In this document: in pieces, positions 1-8,931 of the stretch
Position numbering within the stretch: position 1 is the first letter of the stretch
How the letters are laid out: each line of letters begins with the position of its first letter
Assembly (NCBI GenBank): GCA_022340185.1
Contig: JAJDOK010000135.1
Coordinates: 1 to 64,000 of the forward strand
DNA: 64,000 nt
Source: Salaquimonas sp.
GTDB lineage: Bacteria > Pseudomonadota > Alphaproteobacteria > Rhizobiales > Rhizobiaceae
Direction: 5' to 3'
Program-made: the position numbers and the translations under genes
Notes under the pieces: generated by a model
What the model was told of the DNA's origin: nothing
The model's input: the letters and a program-made list of their open reading frames with translations, nothing else
Databases searched by the model: none

Positions 1-542
1 ACGTTGAGCTTCAGAACGCCTTTTGAGGGCGCAAGCAGGTGACATAGCGACCGTAGCGCATCCAAGCGTTCGGCAATGGCGGGCGTCAGCACCGGGCATT
101 CATTTAGATCGACAATCCGGCTGCTGTCGCGCTCCTGGAAGCCGAAGACTATGCCGGGTTTCGGTCCTGACGCGATCCTGACCGCGCTGAACACGGCACG
201 CCTGCGTGAGGCAGTCGCAAAGCTCGCCAGCGGTCCGATTTCTGTTTCGATGCCAGCCCGCACCAGCGCTTCGGCCACCAGTCCGCGCTTCCAGTCGCGA
301 TAGGCCTGCGTCTCGAAATGCTGCAGCCGGCAGCCGCCGCAGGTGCCGAAATGCCGGCAGACCGGCTCCCGGCGCAACGGCGAAGCCTCGATGACCTTCT
401 CAAGTCGCGCCCGTTTTCCTTTGCCGGAAACGCTGACCGTCTCGCCAGGCAGAGCAAATGGCACATGTATCGGTCCGTCAGGCGTCATCGCCACGCCATC
501 GCCCTGCCTGCCAAGGCTGTCGATATGGAGCGTCTCGTTCAC
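1..542 (-). CDS. Class I SAM-dependent RNA (uracil-C5) methyltransferase, N-terminal part
   Basis: This is the N-terminal 180 residues of a TrmA/RlmD-type RNA methyltransferase; the catalytic C-terminal half lies beyond the window. The family methylates C5 of uridine in rRNA or tRNA using SAM. A TRAM-like beta-barrel opens the protein (HIDSLGRQGDGVA, then PFALPGETV). It is followed by the iron-sulfur cysteines in VCRHFGTCGGCRLQHF and a fourth Cys in LNECPVL. The start is GTG, sharing a GTGA overlap with the tlyA stop, so the two genes are translationally coupled. Which uridine is modified cannot be told from this part. Confidence 0.9.
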   Translation of the reverse strand, partial: MNETLHIDSLGRQGDGVAMTPDGPIHVPFALPGETVSVSGKGKRARLEKVIEASPLRREPVCRHFGTCGGCRLQHFETQAYRDWKRGLVAEALVRAGIETEIGPLASFATASRRRAVFSAVRIASGPKPGIVFGFQERDSSRIVDLNECPVLTPAIAERLDALRSLCHLLAPSKGVLKLN

Positions 543-1297
543 GCCATCCCGTCCTTGACAGCCGCCGCGATGAATTCGCGATTGCCCTCGCCGCCCTCGA
601 TAGGGGAGGGCAGGAAATGCGTGAGCCTCCAGCCCTTCTGTTCGCCGATCCACGCCGCTGTCTCGCCGGCGACCCGTTCCGCGATTTCAGCGTAACGCAC
701 GATGCCGCCCTTGCCGATGTGCTCACGGCCGACCTCGAATTGCGGCTTGACCAGAAAGATGCCGAAGGCGCCGGGGGCAGCAAGTTCCAACGCAGGTGGC
801 AGAGCAAGCTTCAGCGAGATGAAACTGACATCGGCAACGACGAAGCCGATCGGATCATCGCCGATAGCCTCGCGGGTAAGCTCGCGCGCATTGATGCCCT
901 CGATATTCACCACGCGCGGGTCACCTGCAATCAGCGTATCAAGCTGATCGTGGCCGACATCGATGGCAATCACCTTTACCGCGCCACTTTCCAGCAGCAC
1001 CTGCGTGAATCCGCCGGTCGAGGCGCCGATATCGAGCGCGACGCGTCCTGCCGGTGAATGGTCCGAAGCCTCGATCCCGGCCTTTAGCTTCAGCGCCGCG
1101 CGTGAGACGTAGCACGCCGCCTCGTCGGCGATCTCGATCCTTTCCTCGATGGAAACCGGGGCGGAAGTCCTTGTCTCGACACGCCCACCGACTTTGACGC
1201 AGCCACGCCTGATCGCGTCGGCGGCGCGTGAGCGGCTGGCATAATGGCCGGCTTCGACGAGAGCCTGATCGAGACGTATCCTGTGTGTGCCACCCAT
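539..1297 (-). CDS. tlyA: TlyA family RNA methyltransferase
   Basis: A 252-residue protein with an N-terminal S4 RNA-binding domain (about residues 3-60, RLDQALVEAGHYASRSRAAD) and an FtsJ-like methyltransferase fold with the SAM loop DIGASTGGFTQVLLESGA. The family 2'-O-methylates cytidines of 16S/23S rRNA and is often misnamed hemolysin. The ATG at 1297 gives the family's usual N-terminus; the frame stays open further upstream but without family similarity. It overlaps the downstream RNA methyltransferase start by 4 bp. In related rhizobia this gene normally follows dxs, which is not next to it here. Confidence 0.92.
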   Translation of the reverse strand: MGGTHRIRLDQALVEAGHYASRSRAADAIRRGCVKVGGRVETRTSAPVSIEERIEIADEAACYVSRAALKLKAGIEASDHSPAGRVALDIGASTGGFTQVLLESGAVKVIAIDVGHDQLDTLIAGDPRVVNIEGINARELTREAIGDDPIGFVVADVSFISLKLALPPALELAAPGAFGIFLVKPQFEVGREHIGKGGIVRYAEIAERVAGETAAWIGEQKGWRLTHFLPSPIEGGEGNREFIAAAVKDGMA

Positions 1298-1349
1298 GCG
1301 CCTTTCCTGCGCCGGGGCGGCTACAAAGACAAGCGCGTTATGAAAAGAG

Positions 1350-1775
1350 TCAGTCCAGCAACCAGCCCTGCGGGCGGGGCAACATGAGGCCCGACAACCG
1401 GGAAACCATTTCAGCCTCGCCGGCCGGCATTGCATTGGAGCCGGTGATGATCGGGTCGACACCCGCCGGCAGGATGGCGCTGGAAACCACGGGCGGCAAT
1501 GTTTCACGGGTCTTCGGCACGACGAAAATACGCGTCGTCGGCCTGGCTGGCATGCCCGTGTCGATTTTGGATTCGTGAACGATCACCGCATCGAGATCGG
1601 TATTGCGCCCAAAGGAGCCGCGCAATTCGCCGAGCTTGTCCGAAAACTGCTCGGTGGTCCACTTTTCCATTTTTTGATCGTGATCCGGCCAGTCTTCGGC
1701 GATGGCCGTCAGCGGTCCGGTTGTCAATGCGATTGCCGCCGCAAGCGCGGCCCCGATCCATCTCGTCTTCGTCAT
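1350..1775 (-). CDS. Hypothetical exported protein
   Basis: A 141-residue protein with a clear Sec signal peptide (hydrophobic stretch about residues 7-25, cleavage after AIA). The mature part starts EDWPDHDQKMEKW and is charged, with no transmembrane segment and no recognised domain. It likely acts in the periplasm. It sits between tlyA and a small membrane protein gene on the same strand. The function is not known to me. Confidence 0.75.
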   Translation of the reverse strand: MTKTRWIGAALAAAIALTTGPLTAIAEDWPDHDQKMEKWTTEQFSDKLGELRGSFGRNTDLDAVIVHESKIDTGMPARPTTRIFVVPKTRETLPPVVSSAILPAGVDPIITGSNAMPAGEAEMVSRLSGLMLPRPQGWLLD

Positions 1776-1883
1776 GTCTGTCCCCCAATACTGATGGGGT
1801 ACAGTGCCAAAGGATGCTTAGCGAAGCGCAAAGGAACATGGTTAAATGGTTGTAAACAGGCTTGGCCTGCAACCCGAGCGAAT

Positions 1884-2063
1884 CTAGAAACACCCCGCGA
1901 CGAAGGCCGTCAGCCGGGTCAGATAGATCGACTCGCCATACTGCATCCAGCCCCAAATGATCAGGCCGAGCGCCGCGCCGCCCGCTGCCGCGAAAACCAG
2001 CACACTGAAGGGGAATGCTCCATTGCTGGCCTCGTTGCCGATATCGTTGCGATTGTCAGTCAT
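1884..2063 (-). CDS. Small single-helix membrane protein, hypothetical
   Basis: A 59-residue protein with one strongly hydrophobic helix (about residues 18-40, glycine- and alanine-rich, ending IIWGWM). I chose the ATG at 2063 because GGA lies six bases upstream. An ATG at 2096 would add 11 residues and overlap the SCO1 stop region. It immediately follows the SCO1 gene, so it is probably co-transcribed; a role in oxidase assembly is only a guess from position. Confidence 0.6.
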   Translation of the reverse strand: MTDNRNDIGNEASNGAFPFSVLVFAAAGGAALGLIIWGWMQYGESIYLTRLTAFVAGCF

Positions 2064-2085
2064 CCCCGGTCCACAATCCCCATTG

Positions 2086-2682
2086 TCAACCGCCATCGAT
2101 TAGCCGACGCAGCTTCTTCAGCGCCGTCTCGCCATTCTCCTGATAGGCAATGGTGCCGGCGAAACTGCCGTCGCCATGCATCAGATACATCGATGCGGTG
2201 TGATCCATGGTGTAGTCGCCATCGTCCAGCGGCACCTTGCGGGCGTATACCCTGTAGTCCTTCTTGATCTGTTCGATCTGTTCGGGCGTGCCGGTCAGGC
2301 CGACGATGCGCGGGTCGAACGAAGTCAGGTACTCGGCCATGAACTCGCCGGTGTCGCGCTCGGGATCGACGGTGACGAAATAGAGGGTGAACTTGTCGGC
2401 ATCCGCGCCCAGCTGCTTCATCCAGCCGGTCGCCTCCCACAGCGTCGTCGGGCAGACCTCCGGACAATGGGTGAAGCCGAAGAACATCGCATAGGGCTTC
2501 CCGGCAAGGTCTTTCTCGGTGATCACGCTGCCATCGGTCCGTTCCAGCGTGAACGGGCCGCCGATCTTCGCGCCCGCCAGTTCGGCGATGCCCTTGCCCA
2601 TGCGTTGCGAGATCAGTCCGTAGGCGATCCCCGCGCAAGCAAACGCGACCAGCACCCAGGCAACAATGCGTATCTTCTTCAT
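2086..2682 (-). CDS. SCO1/SenC family copper chaperone
   Basis: A 198-residue thioredoxin-fold protein with an N-terminal membrane anchor (about residues 5-24). It has the copper-binding CPEVCP motif (Cys73, Cys77) and the partner His161 in MDHTASMYL. SCO proteins deliver copper to the CuA site of cytochrome c oxidase subunit II or keep its cysteines reduced, on the periplasmic side. The aa3 oxidase genes lie about 18 kb away at 20.4-27.5 kb, so this chaperone is encoded outside the oxidase operon. Domain order and motifs leave little doubt about the family. Confidence 0.93.
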   Translation of the reverse strand: MKKIRIVAWVLVAFACAGIAYGLISQRMGKGIAELAGAKIGGPFTLERTDGSVITEKDLAGKPYAMFFGFTHCPEVCPTTLWEATGWMKQLGADADKFTLYFVTVDPERDTGEFMAEYLTSFDPRIVGLTGTPEQIEQIKKDYRVYARKVPLDDGDYTMDHTASMYLMHGDGSFAGTIAYQENGETALKKLRRLIDGG

Positions 2683-2701
2683 GACGAAAGCTTGCCCCGG
2701 C

Positions 2702-2956
2702 TTACTCGGGATCGAGTGGTTCGGTGCCCGCAGGCTTGCCGTCGGCGCTCAGGCGGATCTTCTCGACCTTGGCCTCTGCCGCGCCGAGCAGCTTCTGGCA
2801 ATGGTCGCGCAGTTTCTCGCCGCGCTCGTAGAAGCCGATCGATTTTTCCAGCTCGACATTGCCCTGTTCCAGGCTCTCCACGATCTTTTCCAGTTCCTGG
2901 AGCGCCTGTTCGAAGCTCATGCTCGCGATGTCGGCGTTTGCTTCGCTATCGGCCAT
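2702..2956 (-). CDS. xseB: Exodeoxyribonuclease VII small subunit
   Basis: An 84-residue protein matching the XseB family in length and sequence ([19 protein letters not shown], then a helix with [12 protein letters not shown]). XseB binds in several copies to XseA to form exonuclease VII, which degrades single-stranded DNA in the cytoplasm. xseA is not in the window. The gene follows the histone-deacetylase-like gene, as in other rhizobia. The next gene downstream is SCO1, whereas dxs is usual at this spot. Confidence 0.93.
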   Translation of the reverse strand: MADSEANADIASMSFEQALQELEKIVESLEQGNVELEKSIGFYERGEKLRDHCQKLLGAAEAKVEKIRLSADGKPAGTEPLDPE

Positions 2957-2976
2957 GTCCTGTCCTCGTCTTTACT

Positions 2977-3007
2977 GTTTCAGGGTCTGAAACCTGATCC
3001 GGTTTCA
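2977..3007. other. Two mutually exclusive hairpins between the HDAC-like gene and xseB
   Basis: GTTTCAG-GGT-CTGAAAC (2977-2993) and TGAAACC-N6-GGTTTCA (2988-3007) share one arm, so only one hairpin can form at a time. They lie just upstream of xseB on the minus strand. No U-tract follows, so this is not a standard terminator. Confidence 0.45.
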
Positions 3008-3016
3008 ACAATGCCA

Positions 3017-3943
3017 TCAGCCAGTCATCAGCCGGTTGACATGCGCGGCGGCGGATTCGGCCAGTCCGCGCAGATCGTATCCGCCCTCCAGCAGGCTGAC
3101 CACCCGGTTGCTACAATGCCTGTTGGCCAAATCCATGACCTCCGCCGTTGCCCAGTCGAAATCGGCTGCAGTCAGTTCGAGCCCGGCCAAAGGGTCGCGG
3201 AAATGGGCGTCGAACCCGGCCGACACCAGGATAAGATCGGGTGCGAAATTGTCCACCGCCGGCAGGACACGCGTTCTGAACGCGTCCTTGAACTGATGTC
3301 CGCCATCCCCGTGCCGCAGCGGCGCGTTGAAGATGTTGCCGACGCCGGTTTCGCCGATCGCACCCGTACCCGGATAAAGCGGCATCTGATGCGTCGAGGC
3401 GAACAGCACGCTCTCGTCCGACCAGAAGATGTCCTGCGTGCCATTGCCGTGATGGACGTCGAAATCGACGATCGCAACCCGCTCGGCGCCGTGTTTTTTC
3501 TGCGCGTAGCGCGCCGCAACCGCGATATTGTTAATCAGGCAGAAGCCCATCGCTGTGGTTTTCTCGGCATGGTGGCCCGGCGGGCGGATGGCGGCGAAGG
3601 CATTGTCCACTTCGCCCGAAAACACGGCATCGACGGCATCGAGCGCCGCCCCGGTGGCGTGCAGCACCGCTTCCCAGCTTTTCGGGCTTGCCGCAGTATC
3701 AGCATCGATCGGCGCGAAGCCTTCTTCGGGAATGAGTGAACGCACGCGCTTCACGTAATCGGCCGGATGCGCCAGTTCGAACCAGGCCGGATCAGCCGCC
3801 GGCGCCTCCTCTCGCTCGAGCATCATGAAGCGCTCATTGGTCAGCGCTTCTTCCACCGCGCGCAGACGGTCTGGCCGCTCGGGATGGCCCGGCGGATTGA
3901 GATGCTCCAGACAGGAGGAATGATAGTAGTAGCGGGTGGTCAA
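3017..3943 (-). CDS. Histone deacetylase family hydrolase
   Basis: A 308-residue zinc hydrolase of the arginase/deacetylase fold (bacterial class II HDAC or acetylpolyamine amidohydrolase type). Visible motifs are IRPPGHHAE with the catalytic His pair, VDFDVHHGNGTQ with zinc ligands Asp and His, and SAGFDAH. The start is TTG at 3943, chosen because TGAGGAG lies six bases upstream and the resulting N-terminus (TTRYYYHSSC) fits the family; an upstream ATG would add 14 unrelated residues. The substrate, an acetylated amine or lysine, cannot be told from sequence. Confidence 0.9.
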   Translation of the reverse strand: MTTRYYYHSSCLEHLNPPGHPERPDRLRAVEEALTNERFMMLEREEAPAADPAWFELAHPADYVKRVRSLIPEEGFAPIDADTAASPKSWEAVLHATGAALDAVDAVFSGEVDNAFAAIRPPGHHAEKTTAMGFCLINNIAVAARYAQKKHGAERVAIVDFDVHHGNGTQDIFWSDESVLFASTHQMPLYPGTGAIGETGVGNIFNAPLRHGDGGHQFKDAFRTRVLPAVDNFAPDLILVSAGFDAHFRDPLAGLELTAADFDWATAEVMDLANRHCSNRVVSLLEGGYDLRGLAESAAAHVNRLMTG

Positions 3944-4035
3944 GAAATACTCCTCACACGGCGAATGTGGCCATGGCGACAGCAAGCGTCAACTGCGGTG
4001 CTTCCACGCACCGCGGGCATGCGTATCGGGCATGT

Positions 4036-4938
4036 TCAGCGGCTGACCTTGTAGACTTCGCCATTCTCCAGGCCGACGGTCAGCGCCGCGTCATTGCCTT
4101 CCCCGGTGACCGCGATGGCCTTGTCGATTGGCGACGGCAGCGACGCGTTGGCGAATTCGACGATGCGGCCGTTGACAAAACTCATGATGCGCAACTGCTT
4201 GCGATTGTCTGACGGCAACGCCAGATCCATCAGCCCGTCGCCGTTGAAATCGGCCATCGCCGAAAGCCTGAGTTCGGTCGAACCGATGACATGGTTGGAA
4301 AAGCCGGGTGCTGCCGCGATCGTGACAAGGCGGTTTCTGTCAAGCCGCACCAGCGCCAGCCGGCCGCCGATATGCGGGGTTGCGACGAAGGCGATCTCCG
4401 GCAACGGCGCTCCGGTGAAATATCCGATGCCGGCAATGTTGAGCCAGCGGAAGGAGCTCCCGATGAAGGGAGTCGTGGCTTTCAGGACAAGCGTGTCGCC
4501 GTTCAGCCCGAACACGGTGATCGACGCGCCCGATATGAGCGAAGAGCGGATCGTGATCACTTCCGACCGGCCGTCACCGTCGAGATCGGCGATACGCGGA
4601 TAGAGATCCTCGAATACCTCTATCTCGTCCAGGCGATAGGTGAACTGCCGGCCGTCGGCGCGTTCGACCACCAGCGCGCCGCCTTCGATCCTGTCGCCCA
4701 GAATGCCGTGCCGGTAGCGGCTTGTCGGCTGGCTGTACCAGGCCCGGATGATGCCGCCTTCCTTGGGTCCAACGGCCGTCAGCATGTCCGCAATGCCGCT
4801 TGGCGCCGGCTCCATCGGCTGGGCGACGATCTCCGCAGGCACTTCCGGTTTCTCGATGAGTTCGACGTTCCAGCGATCGGCCGCATGGGCGTGGCCGATG
4901 AACGCGATCAAAAGAATGAGGGCTGCCGCAAGCCGCAT
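4036..4938 (-). CDS. FG-GAP/VCBS repeat exported protein
   Basis: A 300-residue protein with an N-terminal signal peptide (about residues 1-19, cleavage near AHA). It carries several calcium-binding-like blade motifs (DLDGDGRSEV, DFNGDGLMDLALP) typical of FG-GAP beta-propellers. It is likely periplasmic. It is encoded upstream of the HDAC-like gene and downstream of ribB on the same strand. No enzymatic motif was seen; a binding or scaffold role is possible. Confidence 0.8.
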   Translation of the reverse strand: MRLAAALILLIAFIGHAHAADRWNVELIEKPEVPAEIVAQPMEPAPSGIADMLTAVGPKEGGIIRAWYSQPTSRYRHGILGDRIEGGALVVERADGRQFTYRLDEIEVFEDLYPRIADLDGDGRSEVITIRSSLISGASITVFGLNGDTLVLKATTPFIGSSFRWLNIAGIGYFTGAPLPEIAFVATPHIGGRLALVRLDRNRLVTIAAAPGFSNHVIGSTELRLSAMADFNGDGLMDLALPSDNRKQLRIMSFVNGRIVEFANASLPSPIDKAIAVTGEGNDAALTVGLENGEVYKVSR

Positions 4939-4953
4939 GAATCCGTCCCGGTG

Positions 4954-6063
4954 CTATTCGAACAGTACAGTCTTCGAAATCTCGATGCCGAAACCTTCTA
5001 CGCCGACATAATGACGTTCGCGCGAGGCCAAGACCTCGATCGATTCGATGCCCAGATCGCGCAGGATTTGCGCGCCAAGGCCGATTTCCAGCCATTCGTT
5101 GCGTCGGTTGCGCGCCTCGCGGTGCTCTTCGCCATCATGACTGATATCCGCCTGCGAGCGCCTTTCGATATGGGCAACACCGACGGATCCCTCGCGCAGA
5201 TAGACGATCACGCCGCGGCCTGCCTGCGCGATCTGCTTCATGACGCGAGCCAGACTGTCGGAAGCACCGAAGGCGTCGTCCAGCACCGACTCGATCTGCA
5301 GCCTCACCGGCACATCGCGCCCGTCGCGGATGTCGCCATAGATGACGGCCAGATGATGCATGGGGTCCCACGGCGTGGTGTAGGTGATCGCGGTCGCCGG
5401 ACCGGCCAGCGTCATCACCTGCGCCTCGCCGACACGTTCGATCAGGCTTTCGGAGCGTTGGCGGTAGGCGATGAGTTCGGAAACCGAAACCTGCATCAGT
5501 CCATGCCTGGCGGCGAAATCGGCGACCTGCGGCCCGCGCATCACGCTGCCGTCCTCGTTCATCAGTTCCGAGATGACGCCGACCTGCGGCAGACCGGCCA
5601 GCCGGCACAGATCCGTTGCCGCTTCGGTATGGCCTGAGCGCATCAGCACGCCACCCTCACGCGACACCAGTGGAAAGACATGGCCGGGGCGCACGAAATC
5701 CGCGGCACCCGAATTCGGATTGGCGAGCGCGCGCGCAGTGGAAGTGCGTTCCTCTGCCGAGATGCCGGTCGTCGTGCCGTGTTTGTAATCGACCGAGACG
5801 GTGAAAGCGGTGGCATGCGGCGCATCGTTTTCGGCGACCATCGGCGCGAGATTGAGCCGTTTGGCCTCGACACCCGTCATCGGCGCGCAGACGATGCCGG
5901 AGGTATGGCGGATGATGAACGCCATCTTTTCGGCCGTGCAGTGAACGGCTGCGACGATCAGGTCGCCCTCGTTCTCGCGGTCGTCATCATCGGTGACGAC
6001 GACGATTTCGCCCGCCTCGAAGGCGCGGATGGCAGCGACGACCTTTGGCTGATTGTATCCCAT
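4954..6063 (-). CDS. ribB: 3,4-dihydroxy-2-butanone-4-phosphate synthase with degenerate GTP cyclohydrolase II-like domain
   Basis: A 369-residue protein in riboflavin synthesis that converts ribulose 5-phosphate to dihydroxybutanone phosphate. The N-terminal RibB domain (about 1-205) has the acidic loop DDDDRENEGDL, SGIVCAPMT and RPGHVFPLV followed by the HTEA site. The C-terminal half resembles GTP cyclohydrolase II, but the zinc cysteine cluster is gone: the region reads IESVLDDAFGASDS and the C-terminal half contains no cysteine. The protein probably has only the RibB activity. It lies between aroC and the FG-GAP gene on one strand, with short gaps that suggest an operon. Confidence 0.92.
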   Translation of the reverse strand: MGYNQPKVVAAIRAFEAGEIVVVTDDDDRENEGDLIVAAVHCTAEKMAFIIRHTSGIVCAPMTGVEAKRLNLAPMVAENDAPHATAFTVSVDYKHGTTTGISAEERTSTARALANPNSGAADFVRPGHVFPLVSREGGVLMRSGHTEAATDLCRLAGLPQVGVISELMNEDGSVMRGPQVADFAARHGLMQVSVSELIAYRQRSESLIERVGEAQVMTLAGPATAITYTTPWDPMHHLAVIYGDIRDGRDVPVRLQIESVLDDAFGASDSLARVMKQIAQAGRGVIVYLREGSVGVAHIERRSQADISHDGEEHREARNRRNEWLEIGLGAQILRDLGIESIEVLASRERHYVGVEGFGIEISKTVLFE

Positions 6064-6089
6064 GGGTGTTTCCTAATGCCTGGCACAGT

Positions 6090-7187
6090 CTAGATGCGGC
6101 CGGTCTGGCCGCGATGCAGGAGATAGTGGTCGGCGATGGCGCAGGCGACCATCGCTTCGCCGATCGGTACGGCGCGTATGCCGACGCAGGGATCATGCCT
6201 TCCCTTCGTCGAGACGTCGACTTCCTCGCCCTTGGCCGTGACCGAGCGGCGCGGCGTCAGAATCGACGAGGTCGGCTTGACCGCGAAGCGCGCCACTATC
6301 GGCTGGCCACTGGAAATGCCGCCCAATATGCCGCCGGCATGGTTCGACAGGAAGATCGGCCGGCCGTCATTGCCGATTCGGATTTCGTCGGCATTTTCCT
6401 CGCCGGCACGCGCCGCTGCGCCAAATCCGTCGCCGATCTCGACGCCTTTGACCGCGTTGATCGACATCAGATGCCCGGCGATATCCTGGTCGAGCTTGGC
6501 ATAGATCGGCGCCCCGAGCCCTGCCGGCACGCCCTCGGCCACAATCTCCACGACCGCGCCCACCGAGGAACCTTTCTTGCGGATTGACGACAGATACTCG
6601 GCCCATTCCTCGGCCGCCTTCGCATCGGGACAGAAGAAATCGTTGCGGCCGACCTCCTCCCAGTCCCAGCGTGAACGGTCGATTTGCTTTTCGCCGATCT
6701 GTATCAGCGCGCCGCGCACATTCATATCCGGCACGACCTTGCGTGCGATTGCCCCGGCCGCGACCCTTGCCGCCGTCTCGCGCGCCGAGGAACGCCCGCC
6801 GCCGCGATAGTCGCGGATGCCGTATTTGGCGTCATAGGTGAAGTCGGCATGGCCCGGCCGGTAGCGGTCGCGGATTTCGGAATAATCCTTCGAGCGCTGG
6901 TCGGTATTGGCGATCATCATCGAGATCGGCGCGCCGGTCGTCGTCAGCACCGACATGTTGTCCTCGCCCGCCATGACGCCGGACAGGATTTCCACCCTAT
7001 CGGGTTCCTGGCGCTGCGTGGTGAATTTCGACTGGCCCGGACGGCGCTTGTCGAGAAAGGCCTGCACTTCGGCCTGTGTGAAGGTCAGACCGGGCGGACA
7101 GCCATCGACCACGCAGCCAAGCGCCGGACCGTGGCTTTCGCCCCAGGTCGTCACGCGGAACAGATGGCCGAATGTGTTGAACGACAT
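6090..7187 (-). CDS. aroC: Chorismate synthase
   Basis: A 365-residue enzyme of normal family length, making chorismate from EPSP with reduced FMN, the last step of the shikimate pathway. Signature segments are [43 protein letters not shown] and a C-terminal GRHDPC. The start at ATG 7187 gives the canonical [11 protein letters not shown]-terminus. The upstream 178 bp holds an intergenic palindrome, so the promoter must lie in or beside it. Confidence 0.96.
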   Translation of the reverse strand: MSFNTFGHLFRVTTWGESHGPALGCVVDGCPPGLTFTQAEVQAFLDKRRPGQSKFTTQRQEPDRVEILSGVMAGEDNMSVLTTTGAPISMMIANTDQRSKDYSEIRDRYRPGHADFTYDAKYGIRDYRGGGRSSARETAARVAAGAIARKVVPDMNVRGALIQIGEKQIDRSRWDWEEVGRNDFFCPDAKAAEEWAEYLSSIRKKGSSVGAVVEIVAEGVPAGLGAPIYAKLDQDIAGHLMSINAVKGVEIGDGFGAAARAGEENADEIRIGNDGRPIFLSNHAGGILGGISSGQPIVARFAVKPTSSILTPRRSVTAKGEEVDVSTKGRHDPCVGIRAVPIGEAMVACAIADHYLLHRGQTGRI

Positions 7188-7197
7188 GGCGGTTCTA

Positions 7198-7257
7198 ATA
7201 GAGCAATTCCAGGAAAAGTGGAAACCGGTTTTCCGTCCGGAATTGCGTCGAAAACAA
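7198..7257. repeat. Rhizobial-type intergenic palindromic element
   Basis: An imperfect palindrome with outer arms GAGCAATTCC (7201-7210) and GGAATTGCGTC (about 7239-7249) around an inner GGAAAAGTGGAAACC / GGTTTTCC pair. The form matches short dispersed intergenic elements I recall from Mesorhizobium and relatives. Only one copy was seen in this window, so its repeat status rests on recollection. Confidence 0.6.
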
Positions 7258-7365
7258 TTCGTTAGAGTCGGCACCCAGTTCCTTTGACAAAGACAGGGCC
7301 GAGCGGTCCGCAAAGACGCGGTCAAACGAATTGGCGTTGGGTGAGAGGAAGCGGGACGCCCCCGC

Positions 7366-7950
7366 TCAGACCTGTTCCTCGCGCCCCGGCTGCCAGATGA
7401 ACACCTTGTCCTGCGGGAAGGGATAAGCCGCCGCTTCGTCGGGATCGATGTCGAGGAAATGCTGACGCAGGACGCGCCCGACCACACCATGGCCGCAGAC
7501 AAGTGTGTCGGTTTCGAGCGTGTCGAGCCACACCAGAATGCGTTCCAGCACCATGGCATGGCTTTCGCCCTTTGGCGGCTGGAAGGCCCAGCGTGCCTGC
7601 TTGCGCTGGCGATGGATGTCGGGGAATTGCTCTTTCATCTGCGGTAATGTCAGGCCTTCGAACGTGCCATAGGACGCTTCGATCAGCCTGTCGTCGATCC
7701 GGTAGTCCTCCGGGTCGAGACCCATCTCGGCACGGATGATTTCCATCGTTTCGCAGGCGCGCCCGAGCGGGCTGGTGACGAAAGGAATGCCTTCGGCCTT
7801 GCCCAGCAGCTTCGCCAGCCGCCGACCGTTGTCATGCGCCTGGGCGCGGCCGAGTTGATTGAGCGGAATGTCCTGGCGACCCTGGAAACGCAATTCGGCG
7901 TTCCAGTCGGTCTGGCCATGGCGGACATAGTAGAGCGTGATGCCTGCCAT
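7366..7950 (-). CDS. Histidine phosphatase family protein (phosphoglycerate mutase-like)
   Basis: A 194-residue member of the histidine phosphatase superfamily. It has the catalytic RHG motif in [12 protein letters not shown] near the N-terminus, SPLGRACET, and the second catalytic His in [10 protein letters not shown]. The substrate is uncertain; family members act on phosphoglycerate, other phosphorylated metabolites or phosphoproteins. The ATG at 7950 follows AAGGGGC. It sits between fabI and aroC on the same strand. Confidence 0.88.
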   Translation of the reverse strand: MAGITLYYVRHGQTDWNAELRFQGRQDIPLNQLGRAQAHDNGRRLAKLLGKAEGIPFVTSPLGRACETMEIIRAEMGLDPEDYRIDDRLIEASYGTFEGLTLPQMKEQFPDIHRQRKQARWAFQPPKGESHAMVLERILVWLDTLETDTLVCGHGVVGRVLRQHFLDIDPDEAAAYPFPQDKVFIWQPGREEQV

Positions 7951-8007
7951 TGCCCCTTGATCGCTACCCTGTACCTGTTGCACCTGTCGGGAGATGCGGC
8001 GCGTCGC

Positions 8008-8829
8008 TTATTCGTCCTTGATGACGGAAATGTCGGGGGCGTCGACAGCCTTCATGCCGATCGTGTGATAGCCCGCGTCGACATGATGGATTTCGCCGGT
8101 TACGCCCCGTCCCATATCGGAAAGGAGATAGAGCGCCGAATCGCCCACTTCCTCGATGGTCGAATTGCGCCTGAGCGGTGAATTGTATTCGTTCCATTTC
8201 AGGATGTAGCGGAAATCGCCGATGCCGGATGCCGCAAGCGTCTTGATCGGTCCGGCCGAAATCGCGTTGACGCGAATGCCCTGCTTGCCCAGATCGGCGG
8301 CCAGATATTTGACGGAAGCTTCAAGCGCGGCCTTGGCGACGCCCATGACGTTGTAATGCGGCATCACCTTTTCGGCGCCGTAATAGGTCAGCGTCAGGAT
8401 CGAGCCGCCATTGGTCATCAGCTTTTCGGCGCGCTGGGTCACCGCCGTCAGCGAATAGACCGAGATGTCCATGGTCTTGCGGAAATTCTCCGCGCTCGTC
8501 TCGACATAGCGCCCGGTCAACTCGTCCTTGTCGGAAAACGCGACGGCATGGACAAGGAAATCGATTGCACCCCAATTGTTCGCCAGCTTGTCGAACACCG
8601 CATCCATGGTGCCGGCTTCGGTAACGTCACAATGGCCGACCACCATGGCGCCGAGTTCCTCGGCCAGAGGCTCGACGCGCTTGCGCAACGCATCGCCCTG
8701 ATAGGTCAGTGCGATCTGCGCACCGGCATTGGCGCAGGCCTGTGCAATGCCCCAGGCGATGGAGCGCTTGTTGGCCACGCCCATGATCAGGCCTTTCTTC
8801 CCGGCCATCAGCCCGTTGCCCGATGCCAT
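8008..8829 (-). CDS. fabI: Enoyl-ACP reductase (NADH)
   Basis: A 273-residue short-chain dehydrogenase-fold enzyme that reduces enoyl-ACP in type II fatty acid synthesis. It has the FabI features GVANKRSIAWGIA for the cofactor and the active-site Y-x6-K in HYNVMGVAKAAL, preceded by a Tyr in LTYYGAEK, as well as GPIKTLAASGI. The start at ATG 8829 has GGAG upstream. A longer frame is open but adds a non-family N-terminus. It is the target class of triclosan-like inhibitors. Confidence 0.95.
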   Translation of the reverse strand: MASGNGLMAGKKGLIMGVANKRSIAWGIAQACANAGAQIALTYQGDALRKRVEPLAEELGAMVVGHCDVTEAGTMDAVFDKLANNWGAIDFLVHAVAFSDKDELTGRYVETSAENFRKTMDISVYSLTAVTQRAEKLMTNGGSILTLTYYGAEKVMPHYNVMGVAKAALEASVKYLAADLGKQGIRVNAISAGPIKTLAASGIGDFRYILKWNEYNSPLRRNSTIEEVGDSALYLLSDMGRGVTGEIHHVDAGYHTIGMKAVDAPDISVIKDE

Positions 8830-8931
8830 GCTTTGCTCCAGCGGTTCTTGCGAGATCAGGTGCGCGGGATATGGCACAACGATTGATCCCCCGCAAGCAG
8901 AGCGCATTATCCGCGTCAATTGCGGCAAGGC

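Noticed and set aside
6064-6089. FMN riboswitch before ribB
   Set aside because: Only 26 bp separate aroC and ribB and no RFN-like structure is visible.
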